Positions 1 to 5,847 of a stretch of DNA of 5,847 nt are shown in pieces. The stretch is from positions 903 through 6,749 of the forward strand of contig DMIT01000039.1 of assembly GCA_003452275.1 (NCBI GenBank). The letters are read 5' to 3'. Within the stretch, counting starts at the first letter, position 1. Every line of letters starts with the position of its first letter. The notes under the pieces are model-generated. The model did not search any database and was not told the origin of the DNA. It was given only the letters and a program-made list of their open reading frames with translations. Origin of the DNA: Rhodospirillaceae bacterium. GTDB taxonomy: Bacteria > Pseudomonadota > Alphaproteobacteria > Micavibrionales > Micavibrionaceae. Both the position numbers and the translations under genes were made by a program.

Positions 1-275
1 GATGTTTTTTCCATGCCAAAGGCACGCGGCAAATGAGATTCAAAGCCGATAATATAAGGCGTGTTACCCAAGGGAATCCGGTTAAAGGCATGAATTAAAT
101 CAAATTTCCTGAACGGAAGCGGGTTAAAGACTGTTATGCCTTCAATCTTCGCGGAGATTTTATTAAACGGCACAAACAGGCGCCGATCAATATGATGGCG
201 TGACGTCCTCGGCCCATTAAATGTCCATGGATAGTTGACAGGCGCAAGGATATTCATAGATTTTTCTACATTCAT
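1..275 (-). CDS. GT4-like glycosyltransferase, N-terminal part (runs off the left edge)
   Basis: The minus strand is open from ATG at 275 to the window edge, giving 91 codons with no stop. The protein begins MNVEKSMNILAPVNYPW and later has FESHLPR at residues 78-84. A short beta-strand start (NILAPVNYPW) followed by a 'PYIIGFESHLPRAFG' type segment is what I expect of the N-terminal donor-independent half of GT-B fold, family GT4 sugar transferases. The nucleotide-sugar binding half lies outside the window, so the sugar cannot be named. ATG 275 is preferred because GGTGG sits 4 nt upstream. The in-frame ATG at 257 (Met7) has no comparable site. It is the fourth gene of the minus-strand EPS set and lies 46 nt after the acyltransferase stop. 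It probably adds a sugar to the lipid-linked repeat unit in the cytoplasm. Family call moderately sure; specificity unknown. Confidence 0.75.
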   Translation of the reverse strand, partial: MNVEKSMNILAPVNYPWTFNGPRTSRHHIDRRLFVPFNKISAKIEGITVFNPLPFRKFDLIHAFNRIPLGNTPYIIGFESHLPRAFGMEKT

Positions 276-279
276 TTTA

Positions 280-284
280 CCACC
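280..284 (-). promoter_or_regulatory. Ribosome binding site of the left-edge glycosyltransferase
   Basis: GGTGG on the minus strand lies 4 nt before the ATG at 275. It decides for this start over the in-frame ATG at 257. The spacing is somewhat short. Confidence 0.45.
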
Positions 285-294
285 GGAATATTTA

Positions 295-314
295 ATTATA
301 ACCCCAAAACACTT
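295..314 (-). repeat. Direct repeat copy A, downstream of the acyltransferase gene
   Basis: On the minus strand, positions 310-295 read GTTTTGGGGTTATAAT. This is identical over 16 bp to 1441-1426, and 19 of 20 bp match when 311-314 is included. The copy lies in the 46-bp gap between the acyltransferase stop and the next glycosyltransferase. Read in the matching frame it still spells Val-Leu-Gly-Leu-stop, the exact C-terminal codons of the GT2 gene at 1427. It therefore looks like a duplicated tail of that gene. It also contains TATAAT (300-295), 19 nt before the next ATG. Confidence 0.85.
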
Positions 315-321
315 CCTGAAA

Positions 322-1425
322 TTACTTTGCAGGACGATCTTGAGTCATATCGGGCATTGACTGATGAGGTTTCATCTTAAATCTATGCCTTAATGCATTC
401 GTCAACTTATCTTCGATCAATCTTTGAGAGATATAGGAAACGATAAGCGTTGGAGGAACAACAAGAATAAAAAATACCAACTGTGACCATTCTGCCGTAT
501 GCTCAACCATTCCCAGTTTCTTCATAACAAATTTTACAATTGCCATTGTTATGGTTTGCCACAAATAAAGAGAATAGCTAATCGTTCCAAGAAATTGCAT
601 CGTTTGGGTCAGCAAGAACTTCGATAAAAGGCCCCTTCCAAGAAACACTCCGGCCAACCCCAAAAACGCAAAGGCGAAGGCCAGAAATTGTAACCATACA
701 GTATATTCAACACTCACGTAATGTATAAAAGCCGAACTCGCATTCAATCCATGCACATTAAGATATTCATTTATTTGATGCCAAATGAGGAATGATAAGA
801 AAATGAAAATCCCAGAATAATCGAAAATACGTGATGTACATTTTTCTGGATGCACATAGCGGAAAACAATAACCCCCGCGAGGAAACACCATGAGCGCGG
901 AAAAACCATCAGCAGAAAAATTGCCAAAGCCCCGAGAATCCATATTCTCAAATTCTTGCCCAGCACCGTGTTCGGAATGGCCAGCAAGATAAATAGAGAA
1001 TAGAACATAAATTCGTAACACAGCGTCCATGAAGCCGGATGTATCATTTGCACCGGAACAGCCGGAGGAAGGCATAATAAATTTGCTATGACGACCATCA
1101 CATCCAAATCTATTTTCTTATCGCTCTGGAAAAACGACAAAAAGATAATGACCGATATGCATACCCATAAAACCGGTAGAATCCTTGTCGCCCGGTTCAA
1201 CATAAAACTATAAATCGTTTTGGATTTCCCGAAAGCAGACAGGATAACAATCCCGCTTATTCCAAAAAATAATTCAACGCCATGTTCGAAAGACAATAAC
1301 AAGAAATGAAAAGGTTCATAAAATTGTCCTGTGAAAGTCGGCAATCCCGAATTTGCAACGTGGAAAACAAGCAAAAGAAATGCCAGCAATCCCCTAAAAC
1401 CATGCAAGTATAAATTTTGACCCAT
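322..1425 (-). CDS. Membrane O-acyltransferase, acyltransferase-3 family (ExoZ/ExoH/OafA-like)
   Basis: A 367-residue, strongly hydrophobic protein with about ten predicted membrane segments, the usual size for acyltransferase-3 (PF01757) proteins. Family marks are an N-terminal GFRGLLAFLLLVFHV segment with Arg11 and the conserved His22, GVELFFGISG at 49-58, and a basic NRATRILP segment (Arg78, Arg81). Known members move acetyl or succinyl groups onto EPS, O-antigen or peptidoglycan sugars at the inner membrane. ExoZ and ExoH do this in succinoglycan, but the acyl group here cannot be told from sequence. ATG 1425 is 1 nt after the GT2 stop, with GGGG 7 nt upstream, so translation is probably coupled. 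Hand-counted GC over most of the gene is about 39%, against about 47% for the GT2 before it and for samples of the flippase. A direct repeat brackets the gene. Both suggest later insertion. Confidence 0.9.
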   Translation of the reverse strand: MGQNLYLHGFRGLLAFLLLVFHVANSGLPTFTGQFYEPFHFLLLSFEHGVELFFGISGIVILSAFGKSKTIYSFMLNRATRILPVLWVCISVIIFLSFFQSDKKIDLDVMVVIANLLCLPPAVPVQMIHPASWTLCYEFMFYSLFILLAIPNTVLGKNLRIWILGALAIFLLMVFPRSWCFLAGVIVFRYVHPEKCTSRIFDYSGIFIFLSFLIWHQINEYLNVHGLNASSAFIHYVSVEYTVWLQFLAFAFAFLGLAGVFLGRGLLSKFLLTQTMQFLGTISYSLYLWQTITMAIVKFVMKKLGMVEHTAEWSQLVFFILVVPPTLIVSYISQRLIEDKLTNALRHRFKMKPHQSMPDMTQDRPAK

Positions 1426-1445
1426 ATTATAACCCCAAAACTCTT
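1426..1445 (-). repeat. Direct repeat copy B, at the GT2 / acyltransferase junction
   Basis: This is the partner of the repeat at 295-314 and ends one base before the acyltransferase ATG. It encodes the last residues and stop of the GT2 protein (Val-Leu-Gly-Leu-stop) and the GGGG ribosome binding site of the acyltransferase. The distance between copies is 1131 bp, which equals one acyltransferase gene plus its linker. Recombination between the copies would remove the acyltransferase and leave the GT2 reading frame whole. Confidence 0.85.
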
Positions 1446-2356
1446 ATCTTGAACTGTTCCCACAATTGCCTCATCAAAGAGAGGGAAACTTTCGGGTGAC
1501 CTGTAAATGTACGCAGAAACGCGAGAAGATTACGATTTTGAACGGCCGAGATCATCAATCGCCATTGCAGACGGCAATCAATGCTGATGCGATGCTGTTT
1601 TAATGCTTCGAAGGCTTGCGGCGTCAAGGTCAGATCCTGCATCAGCGCGTCATCACAATTTCGAAGCTGCAATAAATCATGTTCGGAATGGTTGGAACTC
1701 AATGACTGGAAACGGACAATCGATACATAACCTGTGGCCTTTACGACGATCATTTTAGCCCCCAAACCCAGCGCGCGTGCATACAGCTCGTAATCTTCTC
1801 CAAGACGCATATTTTCCCGATAGGTCAAATGATGCTTCTCTAAAAAGTCACGGCGCATCAAAGGCTTGATAAATCCAAGCTCTGCCCGCTCACGTTTTTT
1901 CTGCGTCACATTGGAAAGAACAAAATCGACCAGACCAACATCCATAGGAAGCACAGCACTTTCTCCCAGCAATAACCGGCGGTCACCGTCAATATCATGC
2001 TCATCAACCTGATACATATCATCGGCCACAAAGTCATATTTATCGGTATAGGTCAGTAACGAAGCCATACGCCCCTGTATTATAAAATCATCAGAGTCTA
2101 AGACAGTCACCCACGGAGCCGTACTTTCACGCAGGGCATAGTTACGTGCAGCAGACGGCCCTGTATTCTCATTCTGCACCAATAGCTTTAAACGTCCCGT
2201 CCCATCATCACATGCCCGAACAGCCTCCACCGTCCCATCAGCCGAAGCATCATCAACAATGATGATTTCCGATACTTCAGGCTCCGCCAACACTGACAGA
2301 ATCGCCCGTTGAATGGTTTTTTCTGCGTTATATGCGGCGATAATAACTGTAATCAA
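1427..2356 (-). CDS. GT2 glycosyltransferase, ExoU/ExoW-like
   Basis: A 309-residue cytoplasmic GT-A fold glycosyltransferase of family 2. It starts ITVIIAAYN and has VDDAS at 34-38, GPSAARN at 66-72, the metal and nucleotide-sugar binding DSDD at 87-90 (DxD Asp87/Asp89), and GED with the likely catalytic base region at Glu187-Asp188. The segments DDGTGRL, GPSAARN and LDSDDF...GR resemble the succinoglycan glucosyltransferases ExoU/ExoW, as I recall them. A beta-glucosyl transfer to the lipid-linked repeat unit is therefore likely but not proven. The start is TTG at 2356, overlapping the upstream stop as TTGA. AAGGA lies 10 nt upstream, and no in-frame ATG exists between the upstream stop and the first conserved strand. 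The last four codons lie in the direct repeat. The acyltransferase begins 1 nt after the stop. Confidence 0.92.
   Translation of the reverse strand: MITVIIAAYNAEKTIQRAILSVLAEPEVSEIIIVDDASADGTVEAVRACDDGTGRLKLLVQNENTGPSAARNYALRESTAPWVTVLDSDDFIIQGRMASLLTYTDKYDFVADDMYQVDEHDIDGDRRLLLGESAVLPMDVGLVDFVLSNVTQKKRERAELGFIKPLMRRDFLEKHHLTYRENMRLGEDYELYARALGLGAKMIVVKATGYVSIVRFQSLSSNHSEHDLLQLRNCDDALMQDLTLTPQAFEALKQHRISIDCRLQWRLMISAVQNRNLLAFLRTFTGHPKVSLSLMRQLWEQFKIRVLGL
1433..1436 (-). promoter_or_regulatory. Ribosome binding site of the acyltransferase gene
   Basis: GGGG on the minus strand, 7 nt before the ATG at 1425, lies within the last codons of the GT2 gene and inside repeat copy B. With a 1-nt gap between stop and start, coupled translation is likely. 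Confidence 0.45.
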
Positions 2357-3435
2357 TTTGGTGCATTCCTTTTATGTGATAAGACCACACCGGATAATAT
2401 CTTTTCCCATGTCGCCAGTTGGTTTGCGATGTTCAATGCCGGACGATTGGCATGATCCAGAGAATGAGTCACCATGAATTGATAATAGGTATCGTCTGTC
2501 CACATTTTCTGGACAGCATCAATCCATGGGGCAATGTCTCCCCTTGGATCCAGTAGAATACCGCCTTTGCCGACAGCTTCCGGCAAACCACCGATATTGG
2601 ACGCAATCACAGGAATTCCGCTTATCTGCACTTCGCTTGCGACACGGCCATAGGCCTCTTCCCACTTGCTGGGAACCAGCAGGATTTTGGTGCGGTTATA
2701 AATATCACGCATATCCGAAACAGCCCGTTGCAACGTCACATTCGGCAAATCTGCAATCATGGCCTGTAATTCTTCCAGTTGCTTCGGCGTCAAAGGCCAG
2801 GATTCCTGAAACAAGAATGGAATGTCAGGGCACGCTTTGGCCACTGCCAATGCAATATCTAAACCTTTTTCAGGATTAGGATTAATATAGGTCACAACAT
2901 CCCGCGTCGACATAGTCCGGTATTTCTCAGGAAAAATCAGCGGATGGATTACATGAGGAGTGACACCATAGGCATCATGGTAACGACCAGCCGTAAATGC
3001 AGAATTGGCAGCGCATTCAATTGTCCCTAGCTGGGCGAAATCTCCGCCATGGGCATCAAATTCGACATCCTGTAGCATCATCATCACAGGAATCCCTGTC
3101 TTGCGGGCTGCCAAGGCCATCTTCACAGGCATATGGGCAGACACAATCATAACATCTGGACGCTCACGTTTTATGACAGCATCCACCGTTTCCCAAGGAA
3201 ACCATGACCGATAGACCGCATATCCCCTTTGGCTATCCTTAGCCAATTTGCTTTTAGACAATTTTATCTTAAGACGTCCCAGTTTACCGATCAGACCATT
3301 CGGCATGAGGCTACATAGCAAAGACGCACGATGACCTTGACCAATCAGTGACGTGATAAGTGCCTCTATACTCTGTTGCATTCCGCCCCTCATTTGCGGA
3401 AGAAACGGATGTGCTGTGATGAACAATATATTCAT
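2353..3435 (-). CDS. GT4 glycosyltransferase (GT-B fold)
   Basis: A 360-residue retaining glycosyltransferase of family GT4. The N-terminus MNILFITAHPFLPQMRGGMQQ has the usual first strand and a glycine-rich acceptor loop. The second half has INPNPEKGLDIALAVA (near 184-199), and PSKWEEAYGRVASE followed by GIPVIASNIGGLPEAV. The EX7E pair is Glu260 and Glu268, and the latter segment binds the nucleotide sugar. It would add one sugar to the EPS repeat unit at the cytoplasmic face; which sugar is unknown. The frame stays open upstream to ATG 3486, which would add 17 residues (MVFVVCSHTTLG...). I chose 3435 because family members begin at this MNILFIT strand and neither start has a well-placed ribosome site. 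It is first in the minus-strand set and overlaps the next gene by 4 nt. Confidence 0.9.
   Translation of the reverse strand: MNILFITAHPFLPQMRGGMQQSIEALITSLIGQGHRASLLCSLMPNGLIGKLGRLKIKLSKSKLAKDSQRGYAVYRSWFPWETVDAVIKRERPDVMIVSAHMPVKMALAARKTGIPVMMMLQDVEFDAHGGDFAQLGTIECAANSAFTAGRYHDAYGVTPHVIHPLIFPEKYRTMSTRDVVTYINPNPEKGLDIALAVAKACPDIPFLFQESWPLTPKQLEELQAMIADLPNVTLQRAVSDMRDIYNRTKILLVPSKWEEAYGRVASEVQISGIPVIASNIGGLPEAVGKGGILLDPRGDIAPWIDAVQKMWTDDTYYQFMVTHSLDHANRPALNIANQLATWEKILSGVVLSHKRNAPN
2367..2371 (-). promoter_or_regulatory. Ribosome binding site deciding the TTG start of the GT2 gene
   Basis: AAGGA lies inside the 3' end of the GT4 gene, 10 nt before TTG 2356. An out-of-frame ATG at 2366 directly abuts the AAGGA with no spacing, so it is unlikely to be used. 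This arrangement supports TTG as the true start. Confidence 0.5.
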
Positions 3436-3559
3436 TATGAAAAAATAAATTCCTAATGTTGTATGCGAACACACCACAAAGACCATAGAGTATTTTACTT
3501 TTCAATCGAAATCTGTCATTTTCCGCCCGCTCTCACATTTTAATCAGGTATCTATCGGA
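3436..3559. promoter_or_regulatory. Divergent intergenic region, likely holding promoters for both EPS gene sets
   Basis: These 124 bp separate the minus-strand GT4 start from the plus-strand flippase start. This is the only place in the window where a promoter is needed for both directions, so both are inferred to start here. I could not find a convincing -35/-10 pair on either strand. A TTTAAT at 3539-3544 is too near the flippase ATG. A TTGAAA at 3505-3500 on the minus strand has no matching -10. No long inverted repeat that would mark an operator is evident. If the GT4 starts at 3486 instead, the region shrinks to 73 bp. Confidence 0.5.
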
Positions 3560-4999
3560 ATGTCCCTTCGCCAAGTTACAATCGGCTCTATTGCTATGTC
3601 ATCCGTTGGAATCTTGCGCATGGTTGCCCAGATGGCTGTGATTCCTATTCTGGCACGATATGTAACCCCGCATGATTATGGGATTATTGCCATTGCAATG
3701 CCGTTTGTTTTTTTTGCCATGATGTTTTCCGATGCCGGTATCACCGCATCCCTCCTGCGCTCCCACCACAAGCAACAATCCGAATGGTCTACCAGTTTCT
3801 GGTTTATTGTATGTATGGGGGCTTTTTTATCTCTTACAATCACCTTGTCAGGCTATCTGCTCTCTATCTTCATGAAACAAGATATATTGTTTCCGGTGAT
3901 TGCATTTTTGTCCCTGTCCATTTTATTGCAATCATTTGCAACCGTGACGGGCGCATCCCTGCAACAACATAATAAATATACAACCATTGCCTACATTGAA
4001 ATTGCATCAATCTTCTGTAGTTTATTATTAACCGTACTGGCCGCTATCAAAGGATATGGCGTGTGGGCTCTGGCTGTGCAGCAAGTCACACATTTTACGG
4101 TTAAGTTGGTATTCACCACAATATGCAGTCCGTTCCGTCCACATTTCATTTTCAGGATCAGGGAAATTACCGATCATCTGAAATTCGGACGGGATATGCT
4201 GGGAAGTAATTTTCTTCATTTTGTAAGGCAATCCATTACCAATACGGTTATGGGGAGGGTTCTAGGCACCTCTCCGGTAGGTATTTTCTCTATGGCTTCG
4301 CTGTTCTCCGACCTGCCGAACCGTATCATTTCCGGGCCTTTGCAATTTGTTCTTTATCCACGCATGGCAAAAACAAAAGATGATCCTGCAACCATCAAAG
4401 CCCTGTATGTCTTTGTCTCCCGCATCCTCTCTATCCTCGTTGTGCCATCCATAGGAATGATCGCTATCGCGCATGAACCTGTCTTTACGCTTGTGTTGTC
4501 CCAAAAATGGCAACAGGCAGGACACATCTTTCTGTTGCTTGCTCCGGCAGGGATTTTACAATCTGTGACTGCCCTCAGAAACACAATTCTAATGGCCTTG
4601 GGCAGAACAGAATTATTGTTGAGGCAAACAACCGAGATGACTGTTATCTTACTGGTTCCATTTATAGTGGCGGTATGGTTCGGGCTGGAATGGGCAACCA
4701 TTGCCATCTCAGTTTCCACACTTGTTTGCATCCCGCGGTTTCTGTACCAGATATTGCCGTTGATTGATTTATCTATGAAAGACTATGTGAAGGCGATAGC
4801 TGTTCCGGTGATATTCACGGCGGTTTCCGGTGGCGTTTATCTGGTGGTCGAACAATTTGAAATGGTGATGTGGGAAAAGTTTATCACTGCTTTTGTTCTG
4901 GGAGGAATTGCGCTTTGCCTCTCTATTCTCGGGCAATTGCCGCAGATCAAATCGGAAATCCATAATCTGCGTACTGTTTTAAGCCCTTCTACGACATAA
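3560..4999 (+). CDS. Wzx/WzxC-type polysaccharide flippase
   Basis: A 479-residue, all-helical membrane protein with roughly 12-14 predicted membrane segments, the usual length for the polysaccharide transport (MOP/PST) superfamily. The family start is clear: an amphipathic first helix, then LARYVTPHDYGIIAIA (31-46) and MMFSDAGITASLLR. The middle has KFGRDMLGSNFL and MGRVLGTSPVGIFSMA, matching the 'flG...lG.Y' repeat half of WzxC-like proteins. It would flip the undecaprenyl-linked repeat unit to the periplasm; ExoT plays this role in succinoglycan loci. The start at 3560 has only a weak AGG 11 nt upstream, and the next in-frame ATG (3596) would cut into the first helix. Sampled GC is about 47%. 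It is first in the plus-strand set, and the GH16 gene follows after 50 nt, so the two are probably cotranscribed. Confidence 0.9.
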   Translation: MSLRQVTIGSIAMSSVGILRMVAQMAVIPILARYVTPHDYGIIAIAMPFVFFAMMFSDAGITASLLRSHHKQQSEWSTSFWFIVCMGAFLSLTITLSGYLLSIFMKQDILFPVIAFLSLSILLQSFATVTGASLQQHNKYTTIAYIEIASIFCSLLLTVLAAIKGYGVWALAVQQVTHFTVKLVFTTICSPFRPHFIFRIREITDHLKFGRDMLGSNFLHFVRQSITNTVMGRVLGTSPVGIFSMASLFSDLPNRIISGPLQFVLYPRMAKTKDDPATIKALYVFVSRILSILVVPSIGMIAIAHEPVFTLVLSQKWQQAGHIFLLLAPAGILQSVTALRNTILMALGRTELLLRQTTEMTVILLVPFIVAVWFGLEWATIAISVSTLVCIPRFLYQILPLIDLSMKDYVKAIAVPVIFTAVSGGVYLVVEQFEMVMWEKFITAFVLGGIALCLSILGQLPQIKSEIHNLRTVLSPSTT

Positions 5000-5049
5000 A
5001 AACATTAGAAAGCGTTGTTTTTAACGGAAAGATGGTCTAAAAATGACCC

Positions 5050-5784
5050 ATGAAAACAAGCCATGCCTCCTTTTTATTCGCACTCTTGCTGACCGGACTG
5101 TCCCCCTTCTGCGCGCGAGCGGAAACCATCCCTTTTTTCGGGGTATTCCCACTGATTGCGCAAAAGACATGGTACGTATCAAATGGATGGAGTAACGGCG
5201 AACATCAATCTTGCGAATGGAGCAAGACAGCATTGACAGGCGATAATAGCAACCTGCGCATCACACTTTCAGACCAAAAAGGAAAAACCCGCCCTTATAC
5301 ATGCGGTGAATTGCAAACCAAAAAACAATATAGTTTCGGACGTTACGAAGCGCGCATGAAAACAGCCGCCGGATCTGGCCTGAATTCTGCATTCTTTACC
5401 TTCACCGGCCCCTATCAAGGTTCCAAAATCCATGATGAAATTGACATTGAATTTCTGGGGAAAGACCCCCGCTTTGTCCAGTTCAGTTATTGGCACGATG
5501 CTAAAAATTATGATGCAAAGGTTTACACACTTGATTTTGATGCCACTGCTGATTTTCATGATTATGCCTTTGAATGGCATCCTGATAAAATTATATGGTT
5601 TGTCGATGGCAAAGAAGTTTATAGAACATCCGGCAAATACCCTCTGCCGACGACCCCATCGGGCATATTTTTTAGCCTCTGGTCAGGTGGAAAATCCATT
5701 AATGACTGGTTAGGCTCGTTCAAATACAAAGAACCTAAACATATGGACGTGGAATGGGTGAAATTCACACCTTTTCAAAAATAA
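5050..5784 (+). CDS. exoK: Secreted GH16 endo-beta-1,3-1,4-glycanase, ExoK/lichenase-like
   Basis: A 244-residue extracytoplasmic glycoside hydrolase of family 16. Residues 1-24 form a Sec signal peptide: a short basic start, a FLFALLLTGL core, and CARA before ET as the likely cleavage site. The catalytic motif DEIDIEFLGKD gives nucleophile Glu130, Asp132 and acid/base Glu134. YSFGRYEARMK, SAFFTFTG, YAFEWHPDKIIWFVDG and NDWLGSFK follow in the same order as in bacillary lichenases. Cys55 and Cys85 sit where lichenases have their disulfide. ExoK of Sinorhizobium cuts nascent succinoglycan and sets polymer length, and the EPS setting suggests the same role here. The polymer probably carries beta-1,3/1,4 glucosyl linkages. 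ATG 5050 is chosen because the overlapping ATG at 5043 is in another frame. Its ribosome site is weak. The next gene begins 3 nt after the stop. Confidence 0.9.
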   Translation: MKTSHASFLFALLLTGLSPFCARAETIPFFGVFPLIAQKTWYVSNGWSNGEHQSCEWSKTALTGDNSNLRITLSDQKGKTRPYTCGELQTKKQYSFGRYEARMKTAAGSGLNSAFFTFTGPYQGSKIHDEIDIEFLGKDPRFVQFSYWHDAKNYDAKVYTLDFDATADFHDYAFEWHPDKIIWFVDGKEVYRTSGKYPLPTTPSGIFFSLWSGGKSINDWLGSFKYKEPKHMDVEWVKFTPFQK

Positions 5785-5787
5785 ACC

Positions 5788-5847
5788 ATGACACAGAACG
5801 CCATGAACATATTATATCTTGTACATGATTTATCAGACAGTACCGTT
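5788..5847 (+). CDS. GT4-like glycosyltransferase, first 20 codons (runs off the right edge)
   Basis: The plus strand is open from ATG 5788 to the window end (MTQNAMNILYLVHDLSDSTV). MNILYLVHDL is a typical first beta-strand of GT4 family GT-B glycosyltransferases, comparable to MNILFITAHP in the minus-strand GT4 gene here. The true start could be Met6 at 5803, as neither ATG has a clear ribosome site. The 3-nt gap after the GH16 stop implies the same transcript. Only the N-terminus is visible, so the family call rests on this strand and on context. Confidence 0.55.
   Translation, partial: MTQNAMNILYLVHDLSDSTV

Noticed and set aside
322..1425. Acyltransferase unit as an insertion sequence or integron cassette
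   Set aside because: No transposase, terminal inverted repeats or attC-like palindrome is visible. Only the short direct repeat supports mobility, so it is reported as a repeat-flanked gene and not as a mobile element.
2526..3214. Plus-strand open frames of 117 and 69 codons opposite the GT4 gene
   Set aside because: They lie wholly within a gene with clear GT4 motifs, have no family features, and are explained as shadow frames.
3539..3544. TTTAAT as a -10 element for the flippase gene
   Set aside because: No -35 lies at a usual distance, and a start of transcription near 3551 would leave almost no leader and cut off the ribosome site.
4262..4963. Minus-strand and alternate plus-strand open frames within the flippase gene
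   Set aside because: The flippase frame carries continuous membrane segments and family motifs. The others show none and have no plausible start context.
4998..5022. Inverted repeat AAAAACA / TGTTTTT after the flippase stop, considered as a terminator
   Set aside because: The 7-bp stem is almost all A-T with an 11-nt loop and has no GC core. The GH16 gene follows in the same direction, so a strong terminator is unlikely.
5043..5049. ATG at 5043 as an alternative GH16 start with a better-placed GGAAAG upstream
   Set aside because: It is in a different frame from the GH16 protein and gives no signal peptide or recognisable domain.

Overview
The window is part of an exopolysaccharide (EPS) biosynthesis locus. 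It holds two divergent gene sets that meet at an intergenic region near 3436-3559. The gene content (GT2 and GT4 glycosyltransferases, a membrane O-acyltransferase, a Wzx-type flippase and a secreted ExoK-like GH16 endoglycanase) recalls the succinoglycan (exo) clusters of Alphaproteobacteria. The GT2 resembles the ExoU/ExoW family and the GH16 resembles ExoK. Hand-counted samples give about 44-47% GC for most genes, which is low for rhizobia, so a lower-GC alphaproteobacterium or a horizontally acquired locus is plausible. The taxon cannot be fixed from this sequence.

Minus-strand set, in order of transcription: a GT4 glycosyltransferase (3435 to 2353); a GT2 glycosyltransferase (2356 to 1427), overlapping it by 4 nt and starting with TTG; an acyltransferase-3 family membrane protein (1425 to 322), starting 1 nt after the GT2 stop; and the N-terminus of a second GT4-like glycosyltransferase (275 to beyond position 1). 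Plus-strand set: a Wzx/WzxC-like flippase (3560-4999), a signal-peptide-bearing GH16 lichenase/ExoK-like enzyme (5050-5784), and the first 20 codons of a third GT4-like glycosyltransferase starting 3 nt later (5788 to beyond 5847).

A plausible joint role is as follows. The glycosyltransferases build a lipid-linked oligosaccharide on the cytoplasmic face, the acyltransferase decorates it (acetyl or succinyl type), the flippase moves it across the inner membrane, and the GH16 enzyme trims the polymer outside the cytoplasm. The priming transferase, polymerase, chain-length regulator and outer-membrane export proteins are not in this window.

The most notable signal is that the acyltransferase gene is bracketed by a direct repeat, 16 bp exact and 19 of 20 bp overall (295-314 and 1426-1445). 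The repeat contains the last codons and stop of the GT2 gene. The acyltransferase gene is also about 39% GC, against about 47% for the adjacent GT2 and for the flippase, which is also a membrane protein. Together these suggest the acyltransferase is an inserted, and possibly cleanly excisable, module. I saw no RNA gene, insertion sequence, CRISPR array or clearly new system.
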